From Symsagittifera roscoffensis (taxonomy: Eukaryota > Xenacoelomorpha > Acoela > Convolutidae): 64,000 nucleotides of DNA. The position numbers and the translations under genes were made by a program. The number at the start of each line of letters is the position of its first letter. The stretch's first letter is position 1. Location of the stretch: contig NC_087070.1 in the NCBI RefSeq assembly GCF_963678635.1, positions 16,711,318-16,775,317 of the forward strand. Reading direction: 5' to 3'. Shown here in pieces: positions 31,300 to 43,956 of this stretch. The notes under the pieces were generated by a model that saw only the letters and a list, made by a program, of their open reading frames with translations, made no database searches and was not told the origin of the DNA.

Positions 31300-31830
31300 A
31301 CAAGACTGCTCGTATCAGGGCAAAACCCTGATTGTTCTGAATGCCTTTTAAGTTTTATAGAGCAGTAACAACACTAGAATTTAATGAAATAAAACAGAAT
31401 GAAAATTTTTTTTTTCTAAAATTTGAAATTTTTAATGAAAATCATCCCTCCACACGCCATATAAAGTACAAAAAGGATAAATTTCACTCCTTGTAACAAA
31501 TCAATTAAGGCAAACAGGCTTCTTTCAACCAATTTGGAACGATTTCTAAGACGGGTTAAATCTCCGCTTACGTGTTATTAGCGCAAAATATATCGCGCGT
31601 TAATTGTTCCAAATTGGCCAAAATGCCAATCTTTAAACCCCATAACTTTACAAAAAATGATCACAGGTGAAATATCTTTTCAATTTAAGCTCAGAACAAC
31701 AATAAAGTTTGAATGATATTAAAAAAAATTGTCAAAAATGGCTGGTTAAAAAGTCGAAATTTGTCTGAAGAAAAAAAAAACCCACCCCGAGCACAAATAT
31801 TCCGTTACTTTCGTATTGAAAGTCGGAACA
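31300..31830 (-). mobile_element. Helentron-like element, 531 bp, inverted
   Basis: The right end GGAACA is the family 5' terminus and the left end ACAAGACTGCTCG the 3' terminus, with hairpin CAGGG/CCCTG just inside. The same copy occurs in the duplicate at 36514-37044. Confidence 0.75.
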
Positions 31831-31862
31831 ATAATGGATCACAATTTCTCTGATGTTACTTC

Positions 31863-32278
31863 TTTTATAATATTCAAAAAGTATTGTTGTCTTGAGCTTA
31901 AATTTGAAAAGATATTTTACCTGTGATCATTTTTCGTAAAGTTATCGGGGTTTAAAGATTGCCATTTTGGCCAATTTGGCACAATTAACGCGCAATATAT
32001 TTCGCGCTATTAACGCGTAAGCGGAGAGTTAATCCGTCTTGAATACGTTCGAATTTGGTTGAAAGAAGGTTATTTGCCATAATTGATTTGTTACAAGGAG
32101 CGAAATCTATCCTTTTGTACTTAATATGGCGTGTGGGGGGATGATTTTAATAAAAAATTTCAAATTTAAGAAAATTTTTTTTAAATTTATTTTGAATAAT
32201 TTAATTTTTTACTACTCCATAAAACCTTAAAAGGCAGTCGGAACATTCAAGGCTTCGCCCTGATACGAGCAGTCTTGT
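31863..32278 (+). mobile_element. Helentron-like element, 5'-truncated
   Basis: Lacks the first ~120 bp; keeps the internal blocks, AGTCGGAACA, the 3' hairpin and terminal AGTCTTGT. Duplicate at 37077-37492. Confidence 0.7.
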
Positions 32279-32320
32279 TGTCATTGTACTGCTGTTTGAA
32301 ACAAATGACTTCTACGATTG

Positions 32321-32477
32321 TTAAGATAGTGCAAAGCCCAACCGCTTAGCAACATGTCTTTTTCAGGACCGAGCCTTGATCTAAAACTTTCTTTCAGATA
32401 TTGATATGAAAGAAAAACTAGGCGTATAGTTTTCTCATTTTCTTCAAATGTAACTAACGCAAATATAGTCAATTTAT
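32321..32477 (-). pseudogene. Exon-like relic, second copy
   Basis: 157 bp matching 18737-18893 with the reading frame preserved on the minus strand. It sits exactly between the end of one Helentron-like copy and the start of the next (32478). Duplicated at 37535-37691. Confidence 0.4.
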
Positions 32478-33025
32478 TGTTCCGACTTTCGATACGAAAG
32501 TGACGGAATATTTGAGCTCGGTGTGGGTTTTTTTTTCTTCAGACAAATTTCGACTTTTCAACTAGCCATTTTTGACGGAATTTTTTTATATCATTCAAAA
32601 AGTTTTGTTGTCTTGAGCTTAAATTTGAAAAGATATTCTACCTGTGATCATTTTTTGTAAAGTCATGGGGGTTTAAAGGTTTCCATTTTGGCCAATTTGG
32701 AACAATTAACGCGCGATATATTTTGCGCTAATAACACGTAAGCGGGGATTTAATCCGTCTTAAAAATCGTTTCAAATCGGTTGAAAGAAGCTACTTTACC
32801 ATAATTGATTTGTCACAAGGAGCGAAATCTATCCTTTTGTATTTTATATGGCGTGTGGAGAGATAATTTTCAAAAACTATTTCAATTTTAGAAAAAAAAT
32901 TCATTTTATTTTATTAATTTTTTAAAAATGTTATTACTACTCCATAAACCTTAAAAAGCAGTCGGAACATTCAGGGTTTAACCCTGATACGAGCAGATAC
33001 GAGCATACGAGCAGATACGTCTTGT
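32478..33025 (+). mobile_element. Helentron-like element, full-length
   Basis: Starts TGTTCCGACTTTCG, with the CTTTCG-ATA-CGAAAG hairpin. Near the 3' end it has AGTCGGAACA, a CAGGG/CCCTG hairpin, and a small local expansion of GATACGAGCA before CTTGT. Duplicate at 37692-38240. Confidence 0.75.
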
Positions 33026-33923
33026 CATATTTAAGGCGAGCGCGTAATTAAATTTCAGTAGCGAATATTTTATAAATTTTTAAATAGGAATAATGATTTG
33101 ATTGGGGCATCAAACTGGATAATTCAATACTAAAAATAGAAGGCCTGTAGAGTCGAGGAAAAACATTTCACCCTCGTTGGCGGTGCAAAACATTTGGTGT
33201 AGAACTTCATAAAAACAATATCATTTACTTAGAAAGATGAAGTTTTGTAAAGGTCAGATACTTTATGATTATTTATTATTGGAAACTACTGAAATTTTAC
33301 GAATAAAAATTCAGGCCAAAAAATTTTTGAGTAGATGTCTATTTTCAACATAATTTTTCGCTGATTTGGTATTCTATATCTCAAAAAATATATACCAGTA
33401 GCGTGACTTATTCAAGACGTTAAATTTGTAGCTTATGCTTTAGCGACTCAATCAATTGCTTCCAACTTACTGCTTAGTTGTACGGTACATCAATGGGACA
33501 AAGAAAATTCATTGACAATGGGCAAACTTTTTTAAACGGTATCGTAGTTTTCACTCCAACTAAAAAGTAGCACGGCTAAAAAAAACAATTAGGAGGTGCA
33601 AAAAAGTTTGTCCAAATGGATTTTTTTTCTATTTTGGAAGAGCTCGGAAAAACAGTTCGTTGGACCTAAAAAATTTGATAAACTGATTTGAAAAACAGCA
33701 ACCCCACCCCTGGAAAAAATCATGCATCCGAGTCTGATGATAACATTTAAAAAAAGCTTGGCAATAATTCACAAAAAATGTTTCACGAAAAATTGTTTTC
33801 CAGGGCACGGTTAATATGTATTTAGTTTGAAAAACCTTACCTGTTTTGCCGTCAAGTCCAAGTTGAACTAAAAGTACTGTGGAAAAAGTCTACATAAGCT
33901 TTCGGGCTAGTTTTTCTTTATTT
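33026..33923. other. Non-coding DNA within duplication unit 1
   Basis: No gene, repeat or RNA recognised; copied at 38241-39137. Confidence 0.5.
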
Positions 33924-33974
33924 ACCCGGGTTGACCTCCATACAAGAAAAATGCTTATCTTACAGATCCATACA
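33924..33974. mobile_element. Left fragment of the CCCGGGTTGA MITE
   Basis: The first ~50 bp of the MITE seen whole at 39140-40074, cut by the duplication junction at 33974/33975. It shows that the duplication endpoint lies inside the MITE. Confidence 0.75.
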
Positions 33975-34762
33975 TGGTTTTCATACATTGGATCAACCGT
34001 AGAATCTAAACCCCCCCCCCTATGTGATTTACCAAAGAATGCCCTCCTTAAGCATGTAATAATTTTGAAAATTATTTCTGTATAAAATATGCCTTTCATA
34101 CAAACGCACAAATAAAAATGGTTTTTACATTTTTTATGCGGGGTTGCATTTGTATGTGCTGGTTATTACACAAATTAATATTTTAATTCAATTTTCTTTA
34201 GTAATAAGGTTAACTCTGAACAAAGCTAGGCTATACTCAAAGTTATCTTATGAAAAATCTATATCTTCTCCCCCCCTAAATCGATTTTGGGGGGATTGTA
34301 TGTTGATCCCATATTTTCACATTGTTCTTCAGTTTTTCGGATTTAATTTGGGTTTACGGATTAATTTTTTTCCAAATCCCCACATCCCACACCCCTGGGG
34401 AGCGTTCCTGGTTCGTATTTTGTATATGGGCAATCGAAACCAAAACTGCAGAAACAGATAGCAACACTAACTATGCTTAGAATAACGTTAAATTGTAGTG
34501 TTATAACTTGAGAGTAAAATTTAACTTGATAGGTCAGCCTGATATATTCTGAAAACAAAAAATGCAGACCAGTTTTTCATAAACCGAAAAAACCATTACA
34601 AAGAAATTGTCCAGAAGTCAGATAACAATAAAAATAATTCAATAGAGTGCCACACCTTGATCGTCTACGACCTTTCCTTGACGCAGTCAAAATTGGCTGG
34701 AAATTTTTTTTTTTCAAAAAATGCAATAGTTTTCTTACTCTTCTAGAGTGGTCGAACAAAAA

Positions 34763-36640
34763 AGTTTAGCCACGAAACGTCAAAACGAAATCCTTAAATT
34801 TGTAGCTCTAAAACATCCCTCTAAGTCCAACTGCGTTGAACTTTCTAAAGTTTGTTCACATTGGTCACCCAGCCTAAAAATTGGCATGTGGTTAATTGAT
34901 AATATCAAAAAGCATTTTGCGCATACTTTAAATTCCTAAAATTTATAGTTAAAATTTATTCGTAAAATTTTTAGTTAAAGCGTATCTTTAAGCTTGGTTA
35001 TCGCTGAGAGGAGAGGCAAACGGTAAGAAGTCTAATGTTTCACGCAATTGAGCATATCAAAAGGTAACGGAATTTTTAAGTATGCTATTTTAAACAACCA
35101 TTTGTTGAGAAAAATTTTAGAACGATGAAATAAATTATTCTTTGCATTATTAGGCAACAAAAAAAACCGACTGCAACTCTGAAAGTCCTGATATTCTGAA
35201 AAATTAGCTGCAGTTCATCTGACACAACCAAACATTTTTATGACCAAAGCGAGTAAAGCCTATAAACTCAATCGAAAGCGAGTAAAGCCTATAAAGGCAA
35301 ACGAAAGCAAAGTAAAGCCTATAAACTCAAACGGAAGCGCGTATAGCCTATAAACAAGCCGAAACTTGGATCATAGATTGAAATGTTTCGATCAATTATC
35401 TCACTAATATTTAATGTGATTTCTTAGTTTTTTGTACGGTTCAACTGATTTGGATGGTTTTTGTATTCAACGTCAGCTCAATTGCTGATAATTTGAATAA
35501 AATTTAATTGGCGCGCCTACGTTGAACATGAAAAAGTGCTCTAAGAAAGTTTACTACCTCTCCGTTTAAACTCAACAAGACTGCTCGTATCAGGGCAAAA
35601 CCCTGATTGTTCTGAATGCCTTTTAAGTTTTATAGAGCAGTAACAACACTAGAATTTAATGAAATAAAACAGAATGAAAATTTTTTTTTTCTAAAATTTG
35701 AAGTTTAGCCACGAAACGTCAAAACGAAATCCTTAAATTTGTAGCTCTAAAACATCCCTCTAAGTCCAACTGCGTTGAACTTTCTAAAGTTTGTTCACAT
35801 TGGTCACCCAGCCTAAAAATTGGCATGTGGTTAATTGATAATATCAAAAAGCATTTTGCGCATACTTTAAATTCCTAAAATTTATAGTTAAAATTTATTC
35901 GTAAAATTTTTAGTTAAAGCGTATCTTTAAGCTTGGTTATCGCTGAGAGGAGAGGCAAACGGTAAGAAGTCTAATGTTTCACGCAATTGAGCATATCAAA
36001 AGGTAACGGAATTTTTAAGTATGCTATTTTAAACAACCATTTGTTGAGAAAAATTTTAGAACGATGAAATAAATTATTCTTTGCATTATTAGGCAACAAA
36101 AAAAACCGACTGCAACTCTGAAAGTCCTGATATTCTGAAAAATTAGCTGCAGTTCATCTGACACAACCAAACATTTTTATGACCAAAGCGAGTAAAGCCT
36201 ATAAACTCAATCGAAAGCGAGTAAAGCCTATAAAGGCAAACGAAAGCAAAGTAAAGCCTATAAACTCAAACGGAAGCGCGTATAGCCTATAAACAAGCCG
36301 AAACTTGGATCATAGATTGAAATGTTTCGATCAATTATCTCACTAATATTTAATGTGATTTCTTAGTTTTTTGTACGGTTCAACTGATTTGGATGGTTTT
36401 TGTATTCAACGTCAGCTCAATTGCTGATAATTTGAATAAAATTTAATTGGCGCGCCTACGTTGAACATGAAAAAGTGCTCTAAGAAAGTTTACTACCTCT
36501 CCGTTTAAACTCAACAAGACTGCTCGTATCAGGGCAAAACCCTGATTGTTCTGAATGCCTTTTAAGTTTTATAGAGCAGTAACAACACTAGAATTTAATG
36601 AAATAAAACAGAATGAAAATTTTTTTTTTCTAAAATTTGA
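34763..36640. repeat. 939-bp tandem duplication
   Basis: Units 34763-35701 and 35702-36640, each starting AGTTTAGCCACG. The first unit ends inside a Helentron-like copy, leaving a 127-bp stub of it at 35575-35701. Each unit carries the minisatellite. Confidence 0.9.
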
Positions 36641-37044
36641 AATTTTTAATGAAAATCATCCCTCCACACGCCATATAAAGTACAAAAAGGATAAATTTCA
36701 CTCCTTGTAACAAATCAATTAAGGCAAACAGGCTTCTTTCAACCAATTTGGAACGATTTCTAAGACGGGTTAAATCTCCGCTTACGTGTTATTAGCGCAA
36801 AATATATCGCGCGTTAATTGTTCCAAATTGGCCAAAATGCCAATCTTTAAACCCCATAACTTTACAAAAAATGATCACAGGTGAAATATCTTTTCAATTT
36901 AAGCTCAGAACAACAATAAAGTTTGAATGATATTAAAAAAAATTGTCAAAAATGGCTGGTTAAAAAGTCGAAATTTGTCTGAAGAAAAAAAAAACCCACC
37001 CCGAGCACAAATATTCCGTTACTTTCGTATTGAAAGTCGGAACA
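36514..37044 (-). mobile_element. Helentron-like element (duplicate of 31300-31830)
   Basis: Same copy, moved by the tandem duplication rather than by transposition; both ends intact. Confidence 0.75.
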
Positions 37045-37076
37045 ATAATGGATCACAATTTCTCTGATGTTACTTC

Positions 37077-37492
37077 TTTTATAATATTCAAAAAGTATTG
37101 TTGTCTTGAGCTTAAATTTGAAAAGATATTTTACCTGTGATCATTTTTCGTAAAGTTATCGGGGTTTAAAGATTGCCATTTTGGCCAATTTGGCACAATT
37201 AACGCGCAATATATTTCGCGCTATTAACGCGTAAGCGGAGAGTTAATCCGTCTTGAATACGTTCGAATTTGGTTGAAAGAAGGTTATTTGCCATAATTGA
37301 TTTGTTACAAGGAGCGAAATCTATCCTTTTGTACTTAATATGGCGTGTGGGGGGATGATTTTAATAAAAAATTTCAAATTTAAGAAATTTTTTTTTAAAT
37401 TTATTTTGAATAATTTAATTTTTTACTACTCCATAAAACCTTAAAAGGCAGTCGGAACATTCAGGGCTTCGCCCTGATACGAGCAGTCTTGT
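37077..37492 (+). mobile_element. Helentron-like element (duplicate of 31863-32278)
   Basis: 5'-truncated as in unit 1. It shows the clearest 3' hairpin, CAGGGC-TTC-GCCCTG, followed by ATACGAGCAGTCTTGT. Confidence 0.75.
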
Positions 37493-37534
37493 TGTCATTG
37501 TACTGCTGTTTGAAACAAATGACTTCTACGATTG

Positions 37535-37691
37535 TTAAGATAGTGCAAAGCCCAACCGCTTAGCAACATGTCTTTTTCAGGACCGAGCCTTGATCTAAAA
37601 CTTTCTTTCAGATATTGATATGAAAGAAAAACTAGGCGTATAGTTTTCTCATTTTCTTCAAATGTAACTAACGCAAATATAGTCAATTTAT
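37535..37691 (-). pseudogene. Exon-like relic, duplicate of 32321-32477
   Basis: Present because of the tandem duplication; no independent information. Confidence 0.4.
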
Positions 37692-38240
37692 TGTTCCGAC
37701 TTTCGATACGAAAGTGACGGAATATTTGAGCTCGGTGTGGGTTTTTTTTTCTTCAGACAAATTTCGACTTTTCAACTAGCCATTTTTGACGGAATTTTTT
37801 TATATCATTCAAAAAGTTTTGTTGTCTTGAGCTTAAATTTGAAAAGATATTCTACCTGTGATCATTTTTTGTAAAGTCATGGGGGTTTAAAGATTTCCAT
37901 TTTGGCCAATTTGGAACAATTAACGCGCGATATATTTTGCGCTAATAACACGTAAGCGGGGATTTAATCCGTCTTAAAAATCGTTTCAAATCGGTTGAAA
38001 GAAGCTAATTTACCATAATTGATTTGTCACAAGGAGCGAAATCTATCCTTTTGTATTTTATATGGCGTGTGGAGAGATAATTTTCAAAAACAATTTCAAA
38101 TTTTAGAAAAAAAATTCATTTTATTTTATTAATTTTTTTAAAATGTTATTACTACTCCATAAACCTTAAAAAGCAGTCGGAACATTCAGGGTTTAACCCT
38201 GATACGAGCAGATACGAGCATACGAGCAGATACGTCTTGT
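37692..38240 (+). mobile_element. Helentron-like element (duplicate of 32478-33025)
   Basis: Same ends and same local GATACGAGCA expansion as in unit 1. Confidence 0.75.
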
Positions 38241-39139
38241 CATATTTAAGGCGAGCGCGTAATTAAATTTCAGTAGCGAATATTTTATAAATTTTTAAAT
38301 AGGAATAATGATTTGATTGGGGCATCAAACTGGATAATTCAATACTAAAAATAGAAGGCCTGTAGAGTCGAGGAAAAACATTTCACCCTCGTTGGCGGTG
38401 CAAAACATTTGGTGTAGAACTTCATAAAAACAATATCATTTACTTAGAAAGATGAAGTTTTGTAAAGGTCAGATACTTTATGATTATTTATTATTGGAAA
38501 CTACTGAAATTTTACGAATAAAAATTCAGGCCAAAAAATTTTTGAGTAGATGTCTATTTTCAACATAATTTTTCGCTGATTTGGTATTCTATATCTCAAA
38601 AAATATATACCAGTAGCGTGACTTATTCAAGACGTTAAATTTGTAGCTTATGCTTTAGCGACTCAATCAATTGCTTCCAACTTACTGCTTAGTTGTACGG
38701 TACATCAATGGGACAAAGAAAATTCATTGACAATGGGCAAACTTTTTTAAACGGTATCGTAGTTTTCACTCCAACTAAAAAGTAGCACGGCTAAAAAAAA
38801 CAATTAGGAGGTGCAAAAAAGTTTGTCCAAATGGATTTTTTTTCTATTTTGGAAGAGCTCGGAAAAACAGTTCGTTGGACCTAAAAAATTTGATAAACTG
38901 ATTTGAAAAACAGCAACCCCACCCCTGGAAAAAATCATGCATCCGAGTCTGATGATAACATTTAAAAAAAGCTTGGCAATAATTCACAAAAAATGTTTCA
39001 CGAAAAATTGTTTTCCAGGGCACGGTTAATATGTATTTAGTTTGAAAAACCTTACCTGTTTTGCCGTCAAGTCCAAGTTGAACTAAAAGTACTGTGGAAA
39101 AAGTCTACATAAGCTTTCGGGCTAGTTTTTCTTTATTTA

Positions 39140-40074
39140 CCCGGGTTGACCTCCATACAAGAAAAATGCTTATCTTACAGATCCATACAAAAAACGCATG
39201 TCATACAATTGCATGCATTGGTTCTATGAAAAAGTGCTTGTCATAAGATTTTCCAAAATAAACTTAAAATTATTGTTCCCCCCATTTTTACAGAAAGTTT
39301 TGCAAAAGTGATTTTAGGTAAGCTTGAATGAGCTTACTTCGGGTTTAAATTGAGTGAGAGTATATTGTTCATCAGAACTTAAAATCATTGGACAAAAAAT
39401 GCTTATAATATGGCTTCCATATACGAAAATTGTATGACAAGAATTTTTTCATGGAAAAATTCCAAAACTAAAGAAAACTTTTTTAAATTCTCATTTCAGT
39501 CGCTAAACCAGTTTTAAAAACACAAAAAAAATGTTTTCTTAAAACATTTTTTTTGCATGCAAAATATTCAAGATTTGGCATATAATATAGTCTACGCACA
39601 ATCTTCTTAGAAAAAAATTGAATCAAGAGTCACATTGAAAAATTTCTTTGCTGACAGAAATTGTACTTTTCATATTTAGACAATAACAGCAAGCCTAAAT
39701 TTGTCCAAAAAAAACAGGCCACGATTTTCATCTTCTGATTTTTCCGAAACAAAGGCCTATTTTTTGAAACAGATAAAATTTAATTTTTATTTGACACGGC
39801 ATCTAGCAATATGTAGTTTCATCTGCGATTTCAATGGCGTTTAACCTGTTGTTTTTCTGATTTGAAAAAATGGTTTTTTATTTTCAAGGCAAAACACAAA
39901 AATAAAGAGAAACAGAAAAAATTACATGGAAAAAATGCTTGTTAAACTATTTTATAGTATAGAACGAATGTCAATCATATAAATCCATCATAGAAAACAT
40001 GTTTATCATGTGGTTTTCATACAATTTTGTTATTCTATGGAATTGCATGACAAGTACTTTTTTTTCAACCCGGG
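39140..40074. mobile_element. MITE with CCCGGGTTGA inverted ends, 935 bp
   Basis: Flanked by TA (39138-39139, 40075-40076). The left end CCCGGGTTGACC and the right end TTCAACCCGGG are inverted. Repeated CATGTCATACAATTG / TGCATGACAAGT-type motifs inside are also inverted. TA targets suggest a Tc1/mariner-mobilised, non-coding element. Confidence 0.75.
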
Positions 40075-40076
40075 TA

Positions 40077-43000
40077 GTGAGTTTTCTCATTTGATTAATT
40101 GAAATAGAGACTAAGGCTGTTTATATATGTAAAAATGATAAGAGTTCAGTTGAAAATCGCGTAAATGTGTAAAAAACTGTGAAGCCAAGAGATGACATAT
40201 GGTAAAAATAGGCTATAATTGCTAAGTGAAGTCAAATCTGTCAAAAAAAGTTGAGTCTCAGTCTAAATGACCTGTTTGTATTTGCCGACTGTCCTTATTA
40301 ACATAGTTCTTTTCAGACAATTAAAACTTTCAGATATTTCGATCGACAAACATGCTTGTTTGGCGCCATCCACACCATATCAAAAGAAAAATTTTTCGCA
40401 GCTATTCAATATGAGCCTTTTTTTTCACAAAAAAATGGGTTTATGGGAGGAAAAAGGGTAGAGTAGTAGCCGGATTTTTGGGCAGCAGAGAGGGGCGCTA
40501 CCAGTGTGCGACATCCCGCTCCTTCTAAGTGAATCTCTAATCTAAGAAATGGCTTCGGCAACAATATTTATGGAGGCTGTGAGGAATCACGCGGTTTGTT
40601 GGTGTAAGCGTTCAAAAAACTACGAAACAATATTTCAATCCGAATTTTGTCTGCCGCGCCAAAATATTGATGAAACATGTTCATTCAACGGATGCGTTCT
40701 GAAAACCGAAATCTCTCAAAATCGAAATTATTAATTTTTTCGAAACCCCTCATGTCAAAAAAGTCCTGTGCACGCCACAGATTGCGGTATCTCTGACACA
40801 AAAGCTTTCTCTCTCTCAAACGGAAATATCAAAATTAAGAAAATTTGATCATCATTTTGTCCCTCAACTTCATCAAAATCAATTAGCCAAGAAGCAACTT
40901 TCGTCTCGAAGCTAATTAAAGATTTCACATTTTTGTACAGTGAGCAAAAGAATAAGTAGCATTAATGTTGTATAATCTTGATAAACTTAAAATATTATTT
41001 TAAAAATGTAATAAAAAGTACTGCTTTGTTAAATTGTTAGCCCACTCTGGTCGAGTTGAGATCGTCTGTTTCCAGATTAAGGATCTTTGTGGCATCCACA
41101 GGCAGAAGCCACAGGTCTGCGCAGAAGTGGCTCTGTGTGGGGTTGGGGTTTAGGGACAGTCTAAAAATTGGCAGGTGGGGTGGAAGGGAGCAAATTGGAC
41201 ATAGAGGGAAAACTTATACGCAAGCGAAATGGTTCGGTCGAAAAAACTTCTTGATCGAACTCGGTCGAACGTTTTTCCTCGGTCAACCTGGATCATAGAC
41301 AACTTGGATCAAGTCGATCAAAACATATCCAACCTGATCTGCATAGTGGGGAGAATGAAGAATTTCAGTAGAAGTTGGGTAGCCAAATGTGACTTTATGA
41401 GGTGTACTGAGGCCTGGGACCAGTCAAGGCAAAGGCTACCAAGTATGGCTGTGATCAGAACTTTTTAAGTAATGAGCAGGGTTTTTTGAATGACCTGTTT
41501 GCAATTACTGACAAGGCAGGGGCGCCTTGTTTAAAATTATACAAAGTTCTAAACGAAAGTAATGGTTGTAAGACAAAAAAGCTACTGATCCTACGTAGGA
41601 CTCAAAGCGTATGTATTGAGAAATTAAATATCAAACAGGTGCAGGCCAACCAATTGAATGCGCAGGTAAATTTAAAAAGTTATTGATTCTTGGTCAATAT
41701 CCCAGTGCTTGAATTCAACTGCATAAGTAGTACAGGGAACATTCTCTGGTATCATTATTTTTCAAATTAAAAAAGGTGGTTGATATTACCGAGATCTGAG
41801 AACCTCAAACAAGGACTATTCTTTGGGGGAACTGCTGCTCACCAAAACATGAAATTGCTTTTCAAGTCTTCAACTAGTTTTTCAGTTTGTGGTGTCATGA
41901 ACGTTTTCCAAGGCAGCGAAACGAAACATCAAGCTGAAATTTATTTTTGAGAGTTCCAGGGTGGCCAAGACAGAATGTATGATCGGGCGATTCTGATGAA
42001 AGCTGTGGGGGATGTAAAATTCTAAAGCTTTTGGAGGATGTAAAAAGTCGGTGCAGTTGAAAGTTGAAAAAGGTGGAAAAATTTGAAAAACGTTTGGCAC
42101 CAAGGAGTTATATAGTAGACGGGTTTAAATCTAATTGGTTCTTTGTCTACCTCATGTCAATTTCGGTTGGAGTTTTTCAAAACCAAAAGTTTCAAAAATT
42201 TTCATGCACCAGTGCGGCTTCTTTTTTTGTTTTTTTGCTGTCTATTTCTATTTTTAATGGGGAAAGGATGCCGCGAATTAAATATTTTGTCAGAGACGAC
42301 AGTGAAGGAGTGAGAGGACAGTGAAATCATAAATTCAGTTAATTATATTCATTTATAATTTTAAATTGAATTTTTCTTTTTTTTTCAGTTTGTTGCTTTT
42401 TGTTCTTCTGTTATAATTTGATACATTCAATCAAAACAAAACGCAACAACACGGATCTGGAAGTACTGACTTCCCAAAATGCTGACAGAGAGTAGGTGAA
42501 CTAATCAACCGGTGGATAAGCCGTACTTCAAGGCTCAGACTCCAGTGAGATAATCAGTTTGAGATTACGTAAATGTATTAACAAAATTCCCCAAATAAAA
42601 TATGTTCAATTTTTGTTTTTCAATTTTTACACTTTTTGGAGTTTTGTTTCATCCTTTCATTTTTTTTTTCATAATAACATGGTATTAATTTTTTGCCTTC
42701 AAACAAAACAGCTCATTTGGAAGAAATCACAATTTTTATTTTGGAAAATTTTTTATGAACGTTAGACTTTTAGGACGCGAGCGCGAGGACGTGCCAGAAG
42801 TTTTCAACCTAAAAAATCAAAATCAGGGTATATCTATCTTCAGACCTGCAACTATTGCGCTATATTGCCGGATAGTACTAGGAAGGGTTCAATTTAAAAG
42901 TTTCCCTACGGACTATGCTCGAGCTTGAGTTAGATTGTACGACTTCCTTCCTGATACAATCTGAGGGAAAACATATCTTCTGTAAATGAAGACATGTTTT

Positions 43001-43279
43001 CTGCTTGTTCTTTGCAAAGAAAAAGCATTTAGACTGAATTAACATAAGCATTGAGAGTTAGACAAGTTTGATAAAAAGGTGTCAATAATGCCAAGAAATC
43101 ATTTTTCTTAAACGTACCAGTCAGTCAAAACCTATAAAATGTTTAAAATGTCTCAAATAGTCCTATTTGCACTTGAAGAGTCCCATTAATTGATTGATGA
43201 AATGATCTAACTCATCAAGCTTATAACTGAGTCCATTATTGTTCTGTTCTCGTCACTAATTGCACTAGTAATTTTGGAC
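40077..43279. other. Unassigned DNA with slightly GC-richer islands
   Basis: Small ORFs at 41056-41298, 41229-41468, 41486-41686 (+) and 41882-42103 (-) sit in a less AT-rich stretch and could be relics of host exons. None shows a domain that I recognise, clear splice sites or a second copy. I see no gene that I can support. Confidence 0.4.
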
Positions 43280-43370
43280 CTACTTAACAATCCCCCCCCC
43301 CCCCCCCCTATTGTATCTACTAAAGAATCTCCCCCCTTTCGTGAGAGGGGGGGGGGAGATTGTTAAGTAG
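43280..43370. mobile_element. C-tract/G-tract palindrome
   Basis: Arms CTACTTAACAATC and GATTGTTAAGTAG frame a long C run and a long G run around a short centre (CTATTGTATCTACTAAAG...). The left half resembles 29717-29755, where a C20 run precedes a similar centre, so it looks like a small repeated fold-back element. Confidence 0.6.
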
Positions 43371-43956
43371 ATTCGTAATTTTTTAAAGATTTCTCAGTTT
43401 TCTTCAAAATCAACTTATTTTAATGTTAACCATAGCGTCAACTTGGCCACCATTAACAGATCATTTTGCATTGAAATACTTAAGTTTTGCAGGAAGCAGA
43501 AAACTTACAGGAACTGCGTCTAGCAACATTGATGAGAAATTAGGGAGGGTTAAAATAAAAATTTTGGCCAAAGAATTGAATAGGTTATAGTATAAGATCA
43601 TTAAATTAAAGCAAATTATACAAAAAAAAGCCAAGAAAGGAGCTTTGTGTATAGAGAACATTTTAGTATAGATAATAATCGTAAAAAAAGGAAAACGGTT
43701 AATATCCTGACAAGAATGGATCATATGCAAACACGAGAGTACTACACAGAGATAATTGTACAAAGATTTTAAATAATTGGGGACCAAATTGAAAGGTATT
43801 ATGGCGGAGAGAAAGGAAAAGAGTTTGATTTAAGCTGTGGCTGTCTCCGCCTAAAAAACAAAAGTACATGAGTTACTAGCAAAATCCTGCCAGAGACAAA
43901 AACGAAGGACAACGGCATTGAAACGCGGTTTTGCTAAGCATATACGAATTTTGTAC
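43371..43956. other. Unassigned DNA, a weak 108-aa ORF
   Basis: The minus-strand ORF 43461-43787 is hydrophobic and of low complexity, with no recognised motif; probably chance. Nothing else seen. Confidence 0.4.

Larger units (their letters stand above)
29681..33974. repeat. 4.3-kb tandem duplication, unit 1
   Basis: Begins TGGTTTTCATACATTGG and ends GATCCATACA inside a CCCGGGTTGA MITE fragment. It is nearly identical to 33975-39189 apart from C-run length (20 versus 10 C), scattered substitutions and an extra 939-bp duplication in unit 2. It holds three Helentron-like copies, the exon relic, a minisatellite and otherwise unassigned DNA. The 63-codon ORF at 30473-30664 recurs in unit 2 only because of the duplication. 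Confidence 0.9.
33975..39189. repeat. 4.3-kb tandem duplication, unit 2 with inner 939-bp duplication
   Basis: Direct copy of 29681-33974. Within it, 34763-35701 is repeated immediately as 35702-36640. The two 939-bp copies share bases that differ from unit 1 (for example ATTTAATGTG versus ATCTAATGTG), so the inner duplication came after the 4.3-kb one. No genes. Confidence 0.9.

Noticed and set aside
41056-41686. Cluster of small ORFs as a host gene
   Set aside because: Somewhat GC-richer, but frames disagree, no clear introns or motif, so I could not support a gene.
43461-43787. 108-aa minus-strand ORF as a membrane protein gene
   Set aside because: Low-complexity hydrophobic product, no splice context or copy; compatible with chance in AT-rich DNA.
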